This document shows positions 36,431-44,563 of a stretch of DNA of 64,000 nucleotides, piece after piece. Positions within the stretch are counted from its first letter, which is position 1, and each line of letters opens with the position of its first letter. Origin of the DNA: G963422595 sp963422595 (GTDB lineage: Bacteria > Pseudomonadota > Gammaproteobacteria > UBA4575); assembly GCA_963422595.1 (NCBI GenBank), contig OY730298.1, positions 1,116,001-1,180,000 of the forward strand. Reading direction: 5' to 3'. The position numbers were made by a program, and so were the translations under genes. Under the pieces are notes generated by a model. The model searched no databases, had not been told where the DNA came from, and was given only the letters and a program-made list of their open reading frames with translations.

Positions 36431-36979
36431 TTAGAGAGACTTTAATAGCACGTACACTGCCCCGGTGCCGCCATCGCTTGCTCGCGCCGAGCAAAAAGCC
36501 AATATCTCATTCCGCTTTTGTAGCCATTGATTGACCATGGGTTTTAGTTTTGGTCCTTTATTTCCGGAACCATAACCTTTGCCATGAATGATCCGTATAC
36601 AGCGCATGTTTGCCGCTCGCGCGGTCTGTATAAATCTGGCCAGAGAGAACTGAGCCTCGGCCACGGTCATGCCATGCAAGTCTAATTCCGCGCCTACATT
36701 GTAGTGCCCTTTTTTAAGTTTTCGGAATATATTTTTTTGTATCCCGGAGCGGCAAAAAGATAAGCTGTCACCGGATTGCGCATCCTCAAGCCGCGGGTCG
36801 GTCTCTAAAGATTCTCCGATAACGCGCCGCTGATCTTCCAGGGTTTCCCTGGGGATCGGTTCTGGTTTTGACGCATAGTGTTCAGCCTGATTTAAGTGCT
36901 CTGAACGCAAAGGTTTTACATCGCGGAGCAGATCGGCAAAGTGAACGCTTTCATTGGATGTAGAATCTCCCCGGGACAT
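36431..36979 (-). CDS. Smr-domain protein (MutS2-type small nuclease family)
   Basis: This is a 182-residue protein with a polar amino-terminal half and a carboxy-terminal Smr domain: AELDLHGMTVAEAQFSLARFI (LDLHG motif), CIRIIHGKGYGSG (HGKG motif), and GGTGAVYVLLKS. Smr domains act as nickases or ribosome-rescue endonucleases (SmrA/SmrB); which applies here is unclear. It is transcribed away from surE, with about 100 bases between them for divergent promoters. Confidence 0.9.
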   Translation of the reverse strand: MSRGDSTSNESVHFADLLRDVKPLRSEHLNQAEHYASKPEPIPRETLEDQRRVIGESLETDPRLEDAQSGDSLSFCRSGIQKNIFRKLKKGHYNVGAELDLHGMTVAEAQFSLARFIQTARAANMRCIRIIHGKGYGSGNKGPKLKPMVNQWLQKRNEILAFCSARASDGGTGAVYVLLKSL

Positions 36980-37077
36980 ATTCGTATTTCCATTCTGGTA
37001 TTTTAATTTGTTACTATCTCAGACCAAACCGCAGATTTTTATTCTACCTTGCGTACAGGCGAATTGCAGCAACAGTC

Positions 37078-37830
37078 ATGCACTTCTTAATAAGTAACGA
37101 TGACGGAATCCAGGCCGCTGGACTCGAGTTGTTAGTGCATGCGCTGTCTCCACTAGGTAAAATCACCGTTGTAGCACCGAATCGCAACCGCAGTGCATCC
37201 AGTAACTCTTTAACTCTGGATCGTCCAATTCGTGCCCATTTGGTGGCTGAAAATTGGTATAGTGTTGATGGGACACCGACCGATTGTGTGCATTTGGCGG
37301 TTACTGGCCTGCTAAAAGATGAACCCAGTATGGTCGTATCCGGGATTAATGCCGGAGCCAATCTCGGTGATGACGTAATTTATTCCGGAACAGTAGCGGC
37401 GGCCATGGAAGGCCGGTTTTTAGGGTTACCTGCAGTCGCGATCTCGGTTACTTCGTCCCAACCGCTGTACTTAGAAGTTGCCGCGCAGGTAAGCCACGCA
37501 ATGATTACCGAACTTACTTCAACTCAGCTTCCCAGCGATGTCATTATCAACATCAATATACCAGACGTTTCCAGGCCCGAACTGAAAGGCATACAAACTA
37601 CCCGCCTGGGAAATCGCCATAAAGCTGAGCCGGTAATTAAATCTGCGGATCCACGTGGTAAGCCCATTTATTGGGTAGGTGCTGCCGGGCCTGAACAGGA
37701 CGCTGGGCCAGGTACCGATTTTCATGCCATTAAAAATGGATATGTTTCGGTTTCACCCATGCACTTGGATCTTACGCATTACAATGCCATGCAAGCTGTG
37801 AAGCAGTGGGCGTCTAGCTGTAAACTATGA
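37078..37830 (+). CDS. surE: 5'/3'-nucleotidase SurE
   Basis: This is a 250-residue survival protein. MHFLISNDDGIQAAGLELL contains the metal-binding NDD motif, followed by VVAPNRNRSASSNSLTL and the SGINAGANLGDDVIYSGTVAAAMEG signature. It removes phosphate from nucleoside monophosphates, favouring RNA-derived substrates. It overlaps pcm by 4 bases (ATGA), the conserved gammaproteobacterial surE-pcm order. Confidence 0.96.
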   Translation: MHFLISNDDGIQAAGLELLVHALSPLGKITVVAPNRNRSASSNSLTLDRPIRAHLVAENWYSVDGTPTDCVHLAVTGLLKDEPSMVVSGINAGANLGDDVIYSGTVAAAMEGRFLGLPAVAISVTSSQPLYLEVAAQVSHAMITELTSTQLPSDVIININIPDVSRPELKGIQTTRLGNRHKAEPVIKSADPRGKPIYWVGAAGPEQDAGPGTDFHAIKNGYVSVSPMHLDLTHYNAMQAVKQWASSCKL

Positions 37831-38492
37831 ACCGCAACATACATGAAGGCATCGGCATGACTTCGCAGCGCACCAGAGATCGTTTAATTATGCGCCTCGA
37901 AGAAAAAGGCATTCGCAATGCCGACGTGCTGGAAGCGATGCGTAGCACGCCCAGGCATTTATTTGTAGACGAGGCACTTGCCTCCAGAGCCTATGAAGAT
38001 ACGGCATTGCCCATTGGTCACAGACAAACGATTTCACAACCTTATGTAGTCGCTCGCATGACTGAAGCAATTGTGCAAGGTGGCATGTCGAACAAAGTAC
38101 TGGAAATTGGCACCGGCTCTGGTTATCAGGCTGCAATTCTCGCGGTGCTAAGTAAAAACGTGTACACCGTTGAACGGATTGAGCCTCTCTACCAACAAGC
38201 GCGGCGACGCGCGACCCGCCTGGGTTTGCGCAACATCAGATTTAAGTTATCTGATGGTTACTGGGGTTGGGAAAGCTATGCGCCCTACGACGCTATTGTG
38301 GTAACGGCCGCGCCGAGAGAAATTCCCCTATCTTTAATCGATCAACTGGAAGCAAACGGTCGTCTGGTAATTCCTGTGGGCAGGACCTCGGCGGTGCAGG
38401 ATTTAATATTAATTCGCAAGACTCAGGAAGGCATTGAAGAAGATAATCTTGATGCGGTGAGTTTTGTACCGCTGCTTCATGGCACGGCATGA
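37827..38492 (+). CDS. pcm: Protein-L-isoaspartate O-methyltransferase
   Basis: This is a 221-residue (or 211 if started at ATG 37857) repair methyltransferase. The SAM-binding motif KVLEIGTGSGYQAAILA and the substrate region ALPIGHRQTISQPYVVARM are conserved. It methylates isoaspartyl residues in damaged proteins so that they can revert. It is coupled to surE by overlap and followed by the yqaA-like gene. Confidence 0.96.
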   Translation: MNRNIHEGIGMTSQRTRDRLIMRLEEKGIRNADVLEAMRSTPRHLFVDEALASRAYEDTALPIGHRQTISQPYVVARMTEAIVQGGMSNKVLEIGTGSGYQAAILAVLSKNVYTVERIEPLYQQARRRATRLGLRNIRFKLSDGYWGWESYAPYDAIVVTAAPREIPLSLIDQLEANGRLVIPVGRTSAVQDLILIRKTQEGIEEDNLDAVSFVPLLHGTA

Positions 38493-38511
38493 ATATTAGT
38501 GGCAATTTGAA

Positions 38512-39096
38512 ATGAAACTATTTACCAGGCTGTATAACAAAGTAATGAAATGGTCGAAGCATCCGCATGCAGTATATTACTTGAGCGGGCTAAGTTTCGC
38601 AGAATCCTCTTTTTTCCCGATTCCACCAGACGTGATGCTTGCGCCGATGTCATTGGCGCGGCCGAATCGCGCTTGGTGGTTCGCTTTTTTAACTACTCTA
38701 ACCTCGGTATCAGGAGGGGTGTTAGGTTATTTAATAGGCGCTTTCGCGTTCGAATATATCGAACCGTGGCTACAGGCTTCTGCATACTGGCCGAAGTTTG
38801 AAACCACGCGCCTGTGGTTTGACGAATGGGGGATATGGGTAGTATTCGTGGCCGGGTTCTCGCCGATTCCGTATAAGCTATTCACGATTACTGCCGGACT
38901 ACTCACTTTAGCGATTATTCCCTTTGTGATCGCTTCTTTTATTGGCCGGGGAGCGCGCTTTTTTCTGGTTGCAGGGTTGCTCAAATACGCAGGCCCCAAA
39001 CTTGAGCCGCTAGTGCTAAAATCGGTGGAATGGATTGGCTGGATTACAGTCTTACTATTGATAACTGCCGTCATTTACTTTAAGTACGCGCATTAA
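38512..39096 (+). CDS. YqaA/DedA-family membrane protein
   Basis: This is a 194-residue membrane protein with about five hydrophobic segments. YLSGLSFAESSFFPIPPDVMLAPMSLA and GVLGYLIGAFAFE are typical of the YqaA branch of the DedA/VTT family. FSPIPYKLFTITAGLL is the re-entrant motif. DedA proteins are implicated in lipid carrier flipping and membrane homeostasis. The stop overlaps the nlpD start (TTAATGG). YqaA often lies between pcm and nlpD in this lineage. Confidence 0.88.
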   Translation: MKLFTRLYNKVMKWSKHPHAVYYLSGLSFAESSFFPIPPDVMLAPMSLARPNRAWWFAFLTTLTSVSGGVLGYLIGAFAFEYIEPWLQASAYWPKFETTRLWFDEWGIWVVFVAGFSPIPYKLFTITAGLLTLAIIPFVIASFIGRGARFFLVAGLLKYAGPKLEPLVLKSVEWIGWITVLLLITAVIYFKYAH

Positions 39097-39857
39097 TGGT
39101 CAGTCGCGCCAGAATTTTCATAGTCGGTATTATTTTTTGTATTCTTGCCGCGTGCGTGACAAATCGCAGCAGCGTAATTTACTATGACTATGATCATGGT
39201 TACCACACGGTGTTGCTGGGTGAAACACTATATTCCATTGCCTGGCGGCGCGGTCTTGATTACAAACAGCTTGCCGCGTGGAATAACATTCGCGCACCTT
39301 ATACCATATATGCGGGGCAGCGATTACGGTTAGCGCGTTCGTCCGCAACTTCTAAAAATTATGCCAACCGGGTTAAAGCAAGGTCTTCTAAAGGTAAATC
39401 CAGGTCTGTCGCGAAAAAATCTACCCTGGCTAAAACCAACAAAACTTCCGTATCGGCGTCTGCAAGCAAAGTTGGCATACCTGTTAAGCATGAGTGGAGT
39501 TGGCCAACGAAAGGCAAGGTCATTAGCGCATATTCCGCAAATACCGGGGGCAACAAAGGAATTGATATTGCGGGCAAACTCGGTCAGGCCGTATTGGCGG
39601 CATCTTCAGGGAAAGTCGTATATAGTGGAAATGGACTGTTGGGATACGGCAATTTAATTATCGTGAAGCATAGCGAACAGTTTCTAAGCGCCTACGCGCA
39701 CAACAAAAAATTGTTGGTAAAAGAGGGTGGTACCGTTACACGCGGTGAGAAGATTGCCGAACTAGGCAGTAGTGGCACGCGATCGCCTAAATTACATTTT
39801 GAAATTCGCTATAATGGAAAGTCGGTGAATCCCCTTAAATACTTACCAAAAAATTAA
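39096..39857 (+). CDS. nlpD: NlpD-like LysM/M23 lipoprotein, amidase activator
   Basis: This is a 253-residue lipoprotein. The lipobox LAAC is at residues 16-19, a LysM domain is at about 36-79 (YHTVLLGETLYSIAWRRGLDYKQLAAWN), a Lys/Ser-rich linker follows, and then an M23 domain at about 135-253. The first metal ligand region reads GGNKGIDIAG, lacking the active-site histidine; NlpD proteins are similarly degenerate and act by activating the amidase AmiC during septum splitting. rpoS, its usual downstream partner, is absent here. Confidence 0.92.
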   Translation: MVSRARIFIVGIIFCILAACVTNRSSVIYYDYDHGYHTVLLGETLYSIAWRRGLDYKQLAAWNNIRAPYTIYAGQRLRLARSSATSKNYANRVKARSSKGKSRSVAKKSTLAKTNKTSVSASASKVGIPVKHEWSWPTKGKVISAYSANTGGNKGIDIAGKLGQAVLAASSGKVVYSGNGLLGYGNLIIVKHSEQFLSAYAHNKKLLVKEGGTVTRGEKIAELGSSGTRSPKLHFEIRYNGKSVNPLKYLPKN

Positions 39858-39876
39858 CTTTCTTACCTTACGTATA

Positions 39877-40251
39877 CTAGCCCGGAAAAATGAGTGCTGC
39901 TACAGTTCTGCGCCCTTCCGTGACCAGTATTCCGTAAGTCCTGCAGGCCGCGTCAGTGCTCATGGTTTCGAGACCAATTTTATGCTGAGAGAATAGCGTC
40001 ATGATCTCTGCTTTGGGAAAGATTAATAAATCGCCCGTGCCCAGTAAAACCACCTCAGGCTGTAGATTGAGAACTGTTGCGAGATTACCCTCATTCAATT
40101 CATCCGGGCTAGTTACCTCCCAAGGCGTGATAAGTCTATCAGGACACACTATAAGGCTTTGAGTATGAGGCTCATTATTAATCAATACGCATCCCGGCCG
40201 ATAACCAGTGATGATGAAGCTCGCATCGGCAAAATCCTGAATTAGGCTCAT
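39877..40251 (-). CDS. Mth938-like domain protein (DUF498)
   Basis: This is a 124-residue protein. ASFIITGYRPGCVLINNEPHTQSLIV, then PEVVLLGTGDLLIFP, then IGLETMSTDAACRTYGILVTEGRRTVAALIFP are the three Mth938/DUF498 signatures. Family members are small soluble proteins related to the complex I assembly factor NDUFAF3. The bacterial role is not settled. It converges with nlpD; only 19 bases separate the two stops. Confidence 0.88.
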   Translation of the reverse strand: MSLIQDFADASFIITGYRPGCVLINNEPHTQSLIVCPDRLITPWEVTSPDELNEGNLATVLNLQPEVVLLGTGDLLIFPKAEIMTLFSQHKIGLETMSTDAACRTYGILVTEGRRTVAALIFPG

Positions 40252-40343
40252 CTGGTTTTTCGGATTATAAGCGTAAATGAATAGGGCAGTTGATATTGCA
40301 ATCGCGTATTATACTTTAGTACTTGGCAGGATAGATTTATGTA

Positions 40344-41519
40344 ATGGAAGATTTCGCAAGAATTTCACGGCTCCCTCCCTACGTCTTCAATATCGTAAAC
40401 GAACTCAAAATAAATGCCAGAGCCGGGGGTGCGGACATCGTCGATTTTGGCATGGGCAATCCGGATCGGCCACCCCCTAAGCACGTTGTGGAAAAGCTTG
40501 TGGAAGTGGCGTTGCGCGAAGATACGCATCGATACTCACTTTCTCGTGGTATTCCGCGATTGCGCCGCGCCATCGCCGACTGGTACCGGCGTAAATTCGC
40601 GGTTGAAATTGATCCGGAAAATGAAGCGATTATAACTATCGGATCAAAAGAGGGACTCGCACATTTAACTTTAGCGACTTTAGGTCCCGGCGATGCGGTA
40701 TTGGTGCCTAATCCCGCATACCCCATTCACGCCTATGGCTGCGTAATTGCTGGTGCGGATATTATCTATGTGCCGCTCATGGAAGATTCAGGTTTTTTCT
40801 CTGAACTGGAAAAGGCGATTCAGGATTCCTGGCCAAAACCAAAGATGTTGATTGTGAACTTTCCTTGCAATCCCACCACCCAATGTGTTGATTTAGGCTT
40901 TTTGGAACGATTGGTGGCGCTCGCAAAAGAGTATGAAATGTGGTTAGTACATGATATCGCGTATGGTGAGATTACATTTGATGGTTATGAGGCGCCTTCC
41001 GTACTACAGGTTCCAAGCGCTAAAGAAATTGCCGTCGAATTTTATTCATTATCAAAGACCTATAACATGCCCGGTTGGCGCGTCGGATTTATGTGCGGCA
41101 ATCCTAAGTTAGTGGCGGCACTATCCCGAATAAAGTCTTATTTAGACTACGGCATGTTCGTTCCGATCCAGGTAGCGGCGATTGCAGCACTCAACAGTCC
41201 ACGGAAAGTGATAGATGACATACGCGTGACATACAAAAGCCGCCGCGATGTATTGTGTGCCGGATTAAACAGCGCAGGGTGGCGGGTAGAAAAACCCCGG
41301 GCTACCATGTTTGTATGGGCTAAAATTCCTGAACCTTATCGTGACTTAGGATCATTAGAATTTTCAAAAAAGTTATTGAAAGAAGCGCAAGTGGCCGTAT
41401 CGCCGGGTATAGGATTTGGCAAATATGGGGATGCGCACGTGCGGTTTAGTCTGATTGAAAACGGGCATCGAACCCGGCAAGCCGTGAGAAATATCAGGAA
41501 AATGCTCAGGAATACATAA
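40344..41519 (+). CDS. alaC: Alanine-type aminotransferase (AlaC-like)
   Basis: This is a 391-residue class I/II pyridoxal-phosphate aminotransferase. It opens MEDFARISRLPPYVFNIVNELK and has the DFGMGNPDRPPP motif of AlaC. The PLP-lysine motif is FYSLSKTYNMPGWRVGF and the carboxylate-binding Arg is in VRFSLIEN. AlaC-type enzymes interconvert pyruvate and alanine with glutamate. It is followed by hom and thrC; co-occurrence of this aminotransferase with hom is common in proteobacteria. Confidence 0.92.
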   Translation: MEDFARISRLPPYVFNIVNELKINARAGGADIVDFGMGNPDRPPPKHVVEKLVEVALREDTHRYSLSRGIPRLRRAIADWYRRKFAVEIDPENEAIITIGSKEGLAHLTLATLGPGDAVLVPNPAYPIHAYGCVIAGADIIYVPLMEDSGFFSELEKAIQDSWPKPKMLIVNFPCNPTTQCVDLGFLERLVALAKEYEMWLVHDIAYGEITFDGYEAPSVLQVPSAKEIAVEFYSLSKTYNMPGWRVGFMCGNPKLVAALSRIKSYLDYGMFVPIQVAAIAALNSPRKVIDDIRVTYKSRRDVLCAGLNSAGWRVEKPRATMFVWAKIPEPYRDLGSLEFSKKLLKEAQVAVSPGIGFGKYGDAHVRFSLIENGHRTRQAVRNIRKMLRNT

Positions 41520-41540
41520 AATATATAAAGTGAGAAAGTC

Positions 41541-42854
41541 GTGTTAGAACCCGTTAAAGTTGGCGTATTAGGATTAGGCACTGTCGGTAGTGGTACTGCA
41601 AATATTTTACAACGTAATGCGGATGAAATCGCCAGACGTGCGGGGCGGGGAATTGAAATTACTGTTGCGGGCGTAAGGCAGATTGACAAGCAGCGTGCAT
41701 GTGATACTTCTGCTATTACACTTGTTGACGACCCCAATAAAGTCATTTTCAACAAAGACGTCGCAATCATACTGGAGCTTATCGGTGGTACGGAAATGGC
41801 TTGTGAACTGGTGCTTAAAGCCATAGACAATGGCAAGCATGTAATCACGGCGAATAAAGCCCTTATTGCTTTACACGGCAATGAAATCTTTCAACGCGCG
41901 CAGGAAAAGGGAGTAACTGTCGCATTTGAGTCTGCGGTGGCAGGCGGTGTCCCGATTATTAAAGCAATCCGCGAAGGCTTGGCAGGAAATGCTATTCAAT
42001 GGGTCGCCGGTATCATCAATGGCACCAGTAATTTTATCTTAACGCAGATGCGTGACAAAGGCAGAAATTTTGATGAAGTCCTGAAAGAAGCGCAGCATCT
42101 TGGGTATGCGGAAGCAGATCCTACTTTCGATATAGAAGGCATTGACGCAGCGCACAAATTGACCATCTTAGCTTCTATTGCATTTGGCGTGCCGCTGCAA
42201 TTTGAAAAAGTATACACCGAAGGCATTACCGAAATTACCAGCACGGACGTTGCTTACGCGTCGGAACTTGGTTATTGCATTAAGCACTTAGGAATTGCAA
42301 AGCGCACCACTGGCGGGTTAGAGTTGCGCGTACATCCAACCTTGATCCCACGCCGACGCCTTATCGCCAACGTGGATGGGGTAATGAATGCGGTAGTGAT
42401 AAAAGCCGATGCTTTGGGTCCCAGTTTGTATTACGGCGCGGGTGCGGGCGCGGAGCCGACTGGTTCAGCCGTAGTAGCCGATCTTGTGGATGTAGTGCGC
42501 GCGTTGACTTCAGACCCGGAAAATCGTGTCCCGCACTTGGCATTTCAGCCCGGAGCTTTATCCAGAATTCCGGTGCTATCCATGGGTGAGGTATTGACAG
42601 CGTATTATTTACGCATTCATGTGCAGGATCGCCCGGGTGTCCTGGCAGAAGTCACGCACATATTCGCTAATCGCACCATCAGCATTGAAGCGATCATTCA
42701 AAAAGAGCCACAGCCTGATGCCACCAGTGTGCCGATCATTATTCTGACGCATCAGGTGGCTGAAAAAAGTATGAATCAAGCCATTTCTGAAATAGAAAAG
42801 CTGGAAGCGGTTACCAGTAAACTCATGCGGATTCGCGTGGAAACACTTTCCTGA
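41541..42854 (+). CDS. hom: Homoserine dehydrogenase
   Basis: This is a 437-residue enzyme starting at GTG 41541. It has the Rossmann motif VGVLGLGTVGSGTANIL, the substrate region AGIINGTSNFILTQM, EADPTFDIEGIDAAHKL with catalytic Asp and Lys nearby, and a carboxy-terminal ACT domain (AYYLRIHVQDRPGVLAEVTHIF) for threonine feedback. It reduces aspartate semialdehyde to homoserine. It is 11 bases upstream of thrC. Confidence 0.96.
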   Translation: MLEPVKVGVLGLGTVGSGTANILQRNADEIARRAGRGIEITVAGVRQIDKQRACDTSAITLVDDPNKVIFNKDVAIILELIGGTEMACELVLKAIDNGKHVITANKALIALHGNEIFQRAQEKGVTVAFESAVAGGVPIIKAIREGLAGNAIQWVAGIINGTSNFILTQMRDKGRNFDEVLKEAQHLGYAEADPTFDIEGIDAAHKLTILASIAFGVPLQFEKVYTEGITEITSTDVAYASELGYCIKHLGIAKRTTGGLELRVHPTLIPRRRLIANVDGVMNAVVIKADALGPSLYYGAGAGAEPTGSAVVADLVDVVRALTSDPENRVPHLAFQPGALSRIPVLSMGEVLTAYYLRIHVQDRPGVLAEVTHIFANRTISIEAIIQKEPQPDATSVPIIILTHQVAEKSMNQAISEIEKLEAVTSKLMRIRVETLS

Positions 42855-42865
42855 TTTATCAACCA

Positions 42866-44035
42866 ATGAATAAAAATCATTACACCGGCCTTATTGATCG
42901 TTATCGCTCTATTCTACCTCTGGCAAAAGATTGCAGGGTGATCAGTCTTTACGAAGGTAATACGCCACTCGTTCAATGTCACAATCTTGATCAGGTAAAC
43001 AAGAAAGGCATAAAGCTGTACCTTAAACTCGAAGGTTTAAATCCAACGGGGTCATTTAAAGATCGTGGCATGACTGTGGCAGTTACTCAAGCCGTAGCGA
43101 CAGGGAGTCGCGCTATTATCTGCGCCTCGACTGGTAATACCTCTGCTTCTGCCGCGGCTTATGCGGCAAGGGCCGGAATCACGGCGTTTGTGCTTATACC
43201 CGATGGCAAAATCGCACTGGGAAAGCTGGCCCAAGCGATGATGCATGGCGCAATTATTATACAAATACGGGGTAATTTTGACGATGGCATGCGTCTTGTA
43301 AAAGAGGTGGCAGAGGAAGCACCAGTAAATATTGTTAATTCCATCAACCCATATCGCTTACAGGGACAGAAAACCGCTGCTTATGAAATTGTAGAGGCAT
43401 TGGGAACCGCCCCGGATTTTCACTGTGTTCCAGTAGGCAATGCTGGCAACGTCTCGGCATATTGGACTGGATATTGCGAGCTCGCGGCTACCAATAGTAA
43501 CAATGTGACACAAGCCTGTGGATTTTGTAAGAGTGATTGTCCGTTTATTATTACGCCCAAAGTGGCATCCAGGCCTAAGATGTTAGGCTATCAGGCGGCA
43601 GGTGCCGCGCCGTTTATAAAAGGTGAAATGGTTGATGAACCAGAAACAATAGCTACGGCAATACGAATCGGTCATCCGCAAAGCTGGGATTTCGCACAAG
43701 CCGCGGTGCAAGAATCGAATGGTTGGTTTAATTCATTCCCCGATGAACAAATTTTAGCTACCCAAAAGTTATTAGCATGCAGTGAGGGCATATTCTGCGA
43801 GCCAGCTTCAGCAACTTCAGTGACTGGGGCGTTACATGATATTGAGCAAGGCAATATACCGGGTGAAAGCACTGTAGTATGCACTCTGACTGGTCACGGT
43901 CTGAAGGATCCGGATATTGTGATTAAGCATAGTAATGCTGAACTCATTACTATGGATGCGGAACTTCACTCTGTAAAGCGCACCATATTAGATAATTTAC
44001 ACTGCGATTCAAATACCGTATCAGTTGCTAGGTAA
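42866..44035 (+). CDS. thrC: Threonine synthase
   Basis: This is a 389-residue PLP enzyme. The lysine motif is LNPTGSFKDRGMTVAV, with ASTGNTSASAAAYAARAG and the phosphate loop VPVGNAGNVSAYW. It converts O-phosphohomoserine to threonine and completes the hom-thrC pathway. Its last codons (SVAR and stop) form part of a 36-bp sequence duplicated at 46969-47004. The gene itself is preserved, as expected if its 3' end served as an integration site. Confidence 0.96.
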   Translation: MNKNHYTGLIDRYRSILPLAKDCRVISLYEGNTPLVQCHNLDQVNKKGIKLYLKLEGLNPTGSFKDRGMTVAVTQAVATGSRAIICASTGNTSASAAAYAARAGITAFVLIPDGKIALGKLAQAMMHGAIIIQIRGNFDDGMRLVKEVAEEAPVNIVNSINPYRLQGQKTAAYEIVEALGTAPDFHCVPVGNAGNVSAYWTGYCELAATNSNNVTQACGFCKSDCPFIITPKVASRPKMLGYQAAGAAPFIKGEMVDEPETIATAIRIGHPQSWDFAQAAVQESNGWFNSFPDEQILATQKLLACSEGIFCEPASATSVTGALHDIEQGNIPGESTVVCTLTGHGLKDPDIVIKHSNAELITMDAELHSVKRTILDNLHCDSNTVSVAR

Positions 44036-44230
44036 TTGGTTATACTAGTGACGCTTATATGGTGGTGGTAACGCAACGCTTGGTGAAATGAATCGAACCT
44101 GTCTCAAAATTGACGCCCGGAACGACGAGCTATCGAACCTCCATAATAACTCCTGATTACCCTTGTATCTAAGCAGCACTTAGGGTATCTCCCGCTTCGT
44201 AGCTTTCTGACAAGAAAGGGGGGAAGCTCC

Positions 44231-44339
44231 ATGGATCGCAACCTGGTGCTGTTTAAAGAGCATCAGCCTCAGCGAGTTTCTCGCCCTCTACGGCACCGAA
44301 GACCGGAGCTTCGACGCCCTCTATCAATGGCGATGGAGC
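44231..44339 (+). pseudogene. IS1595-like transposase amino-terminal fragment
   Basis: ATG 44231 gives MDRNLVL; after a one-base shift in the TTTAAAG run the frame continues as SISLSEFLALYGTEDRSFDALYQWRW. The pattern EFLA.YGTE......AL...RW is typical of the start of IS1595-family transposases. Sequence ends abruptly at about 44339, fused to a minus-strand transporter fragment. Terminal repeats were not identified. Confidence 0.45.
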
Positions 44340-44341
44340 AG

Positions 44342-44516
44342 ACGCCGCGCCGTACACGCACAGGGCGGCCCGGAAGTGCGGACTGGCGAGCAGCGAACCG
44401 AGAAAGTGGGAGAGCGAATGCGCGGCCACGCCGTCCGCGGTCTTCTTGAACAGCATCTGTCCGATGGACAGCAGCACGGGCGTCAGAACCAGATAGAAGT
44501 AATCGGCGGGTTTCAT
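44342..44516 (-). pseudogene. Amino-terminal fragment of a small multidrug/DMT-type transporter
   Basis: On the minus strand from ATG 44516: MKPADYFYLVLTPVLLSIGQMLFKKTA...LSHFLGSLLASPHFRAALCVYG, then the frame runs into antisense of the transposase fragment. The opening resembles EamA/ArnE-like four-helix DMT proteins (one hydrophobic helix then FKKTA). Only about 58 residues survive. It lies 50 bases downstream of the dimethylformamidase-like gene on the same strand. Confidence 0.45.
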
Positions 44517-44563
44517 GGCGTCTCACGCTGCGGCTTGCGGTTCGGTCACGATGAGACTGTCCA

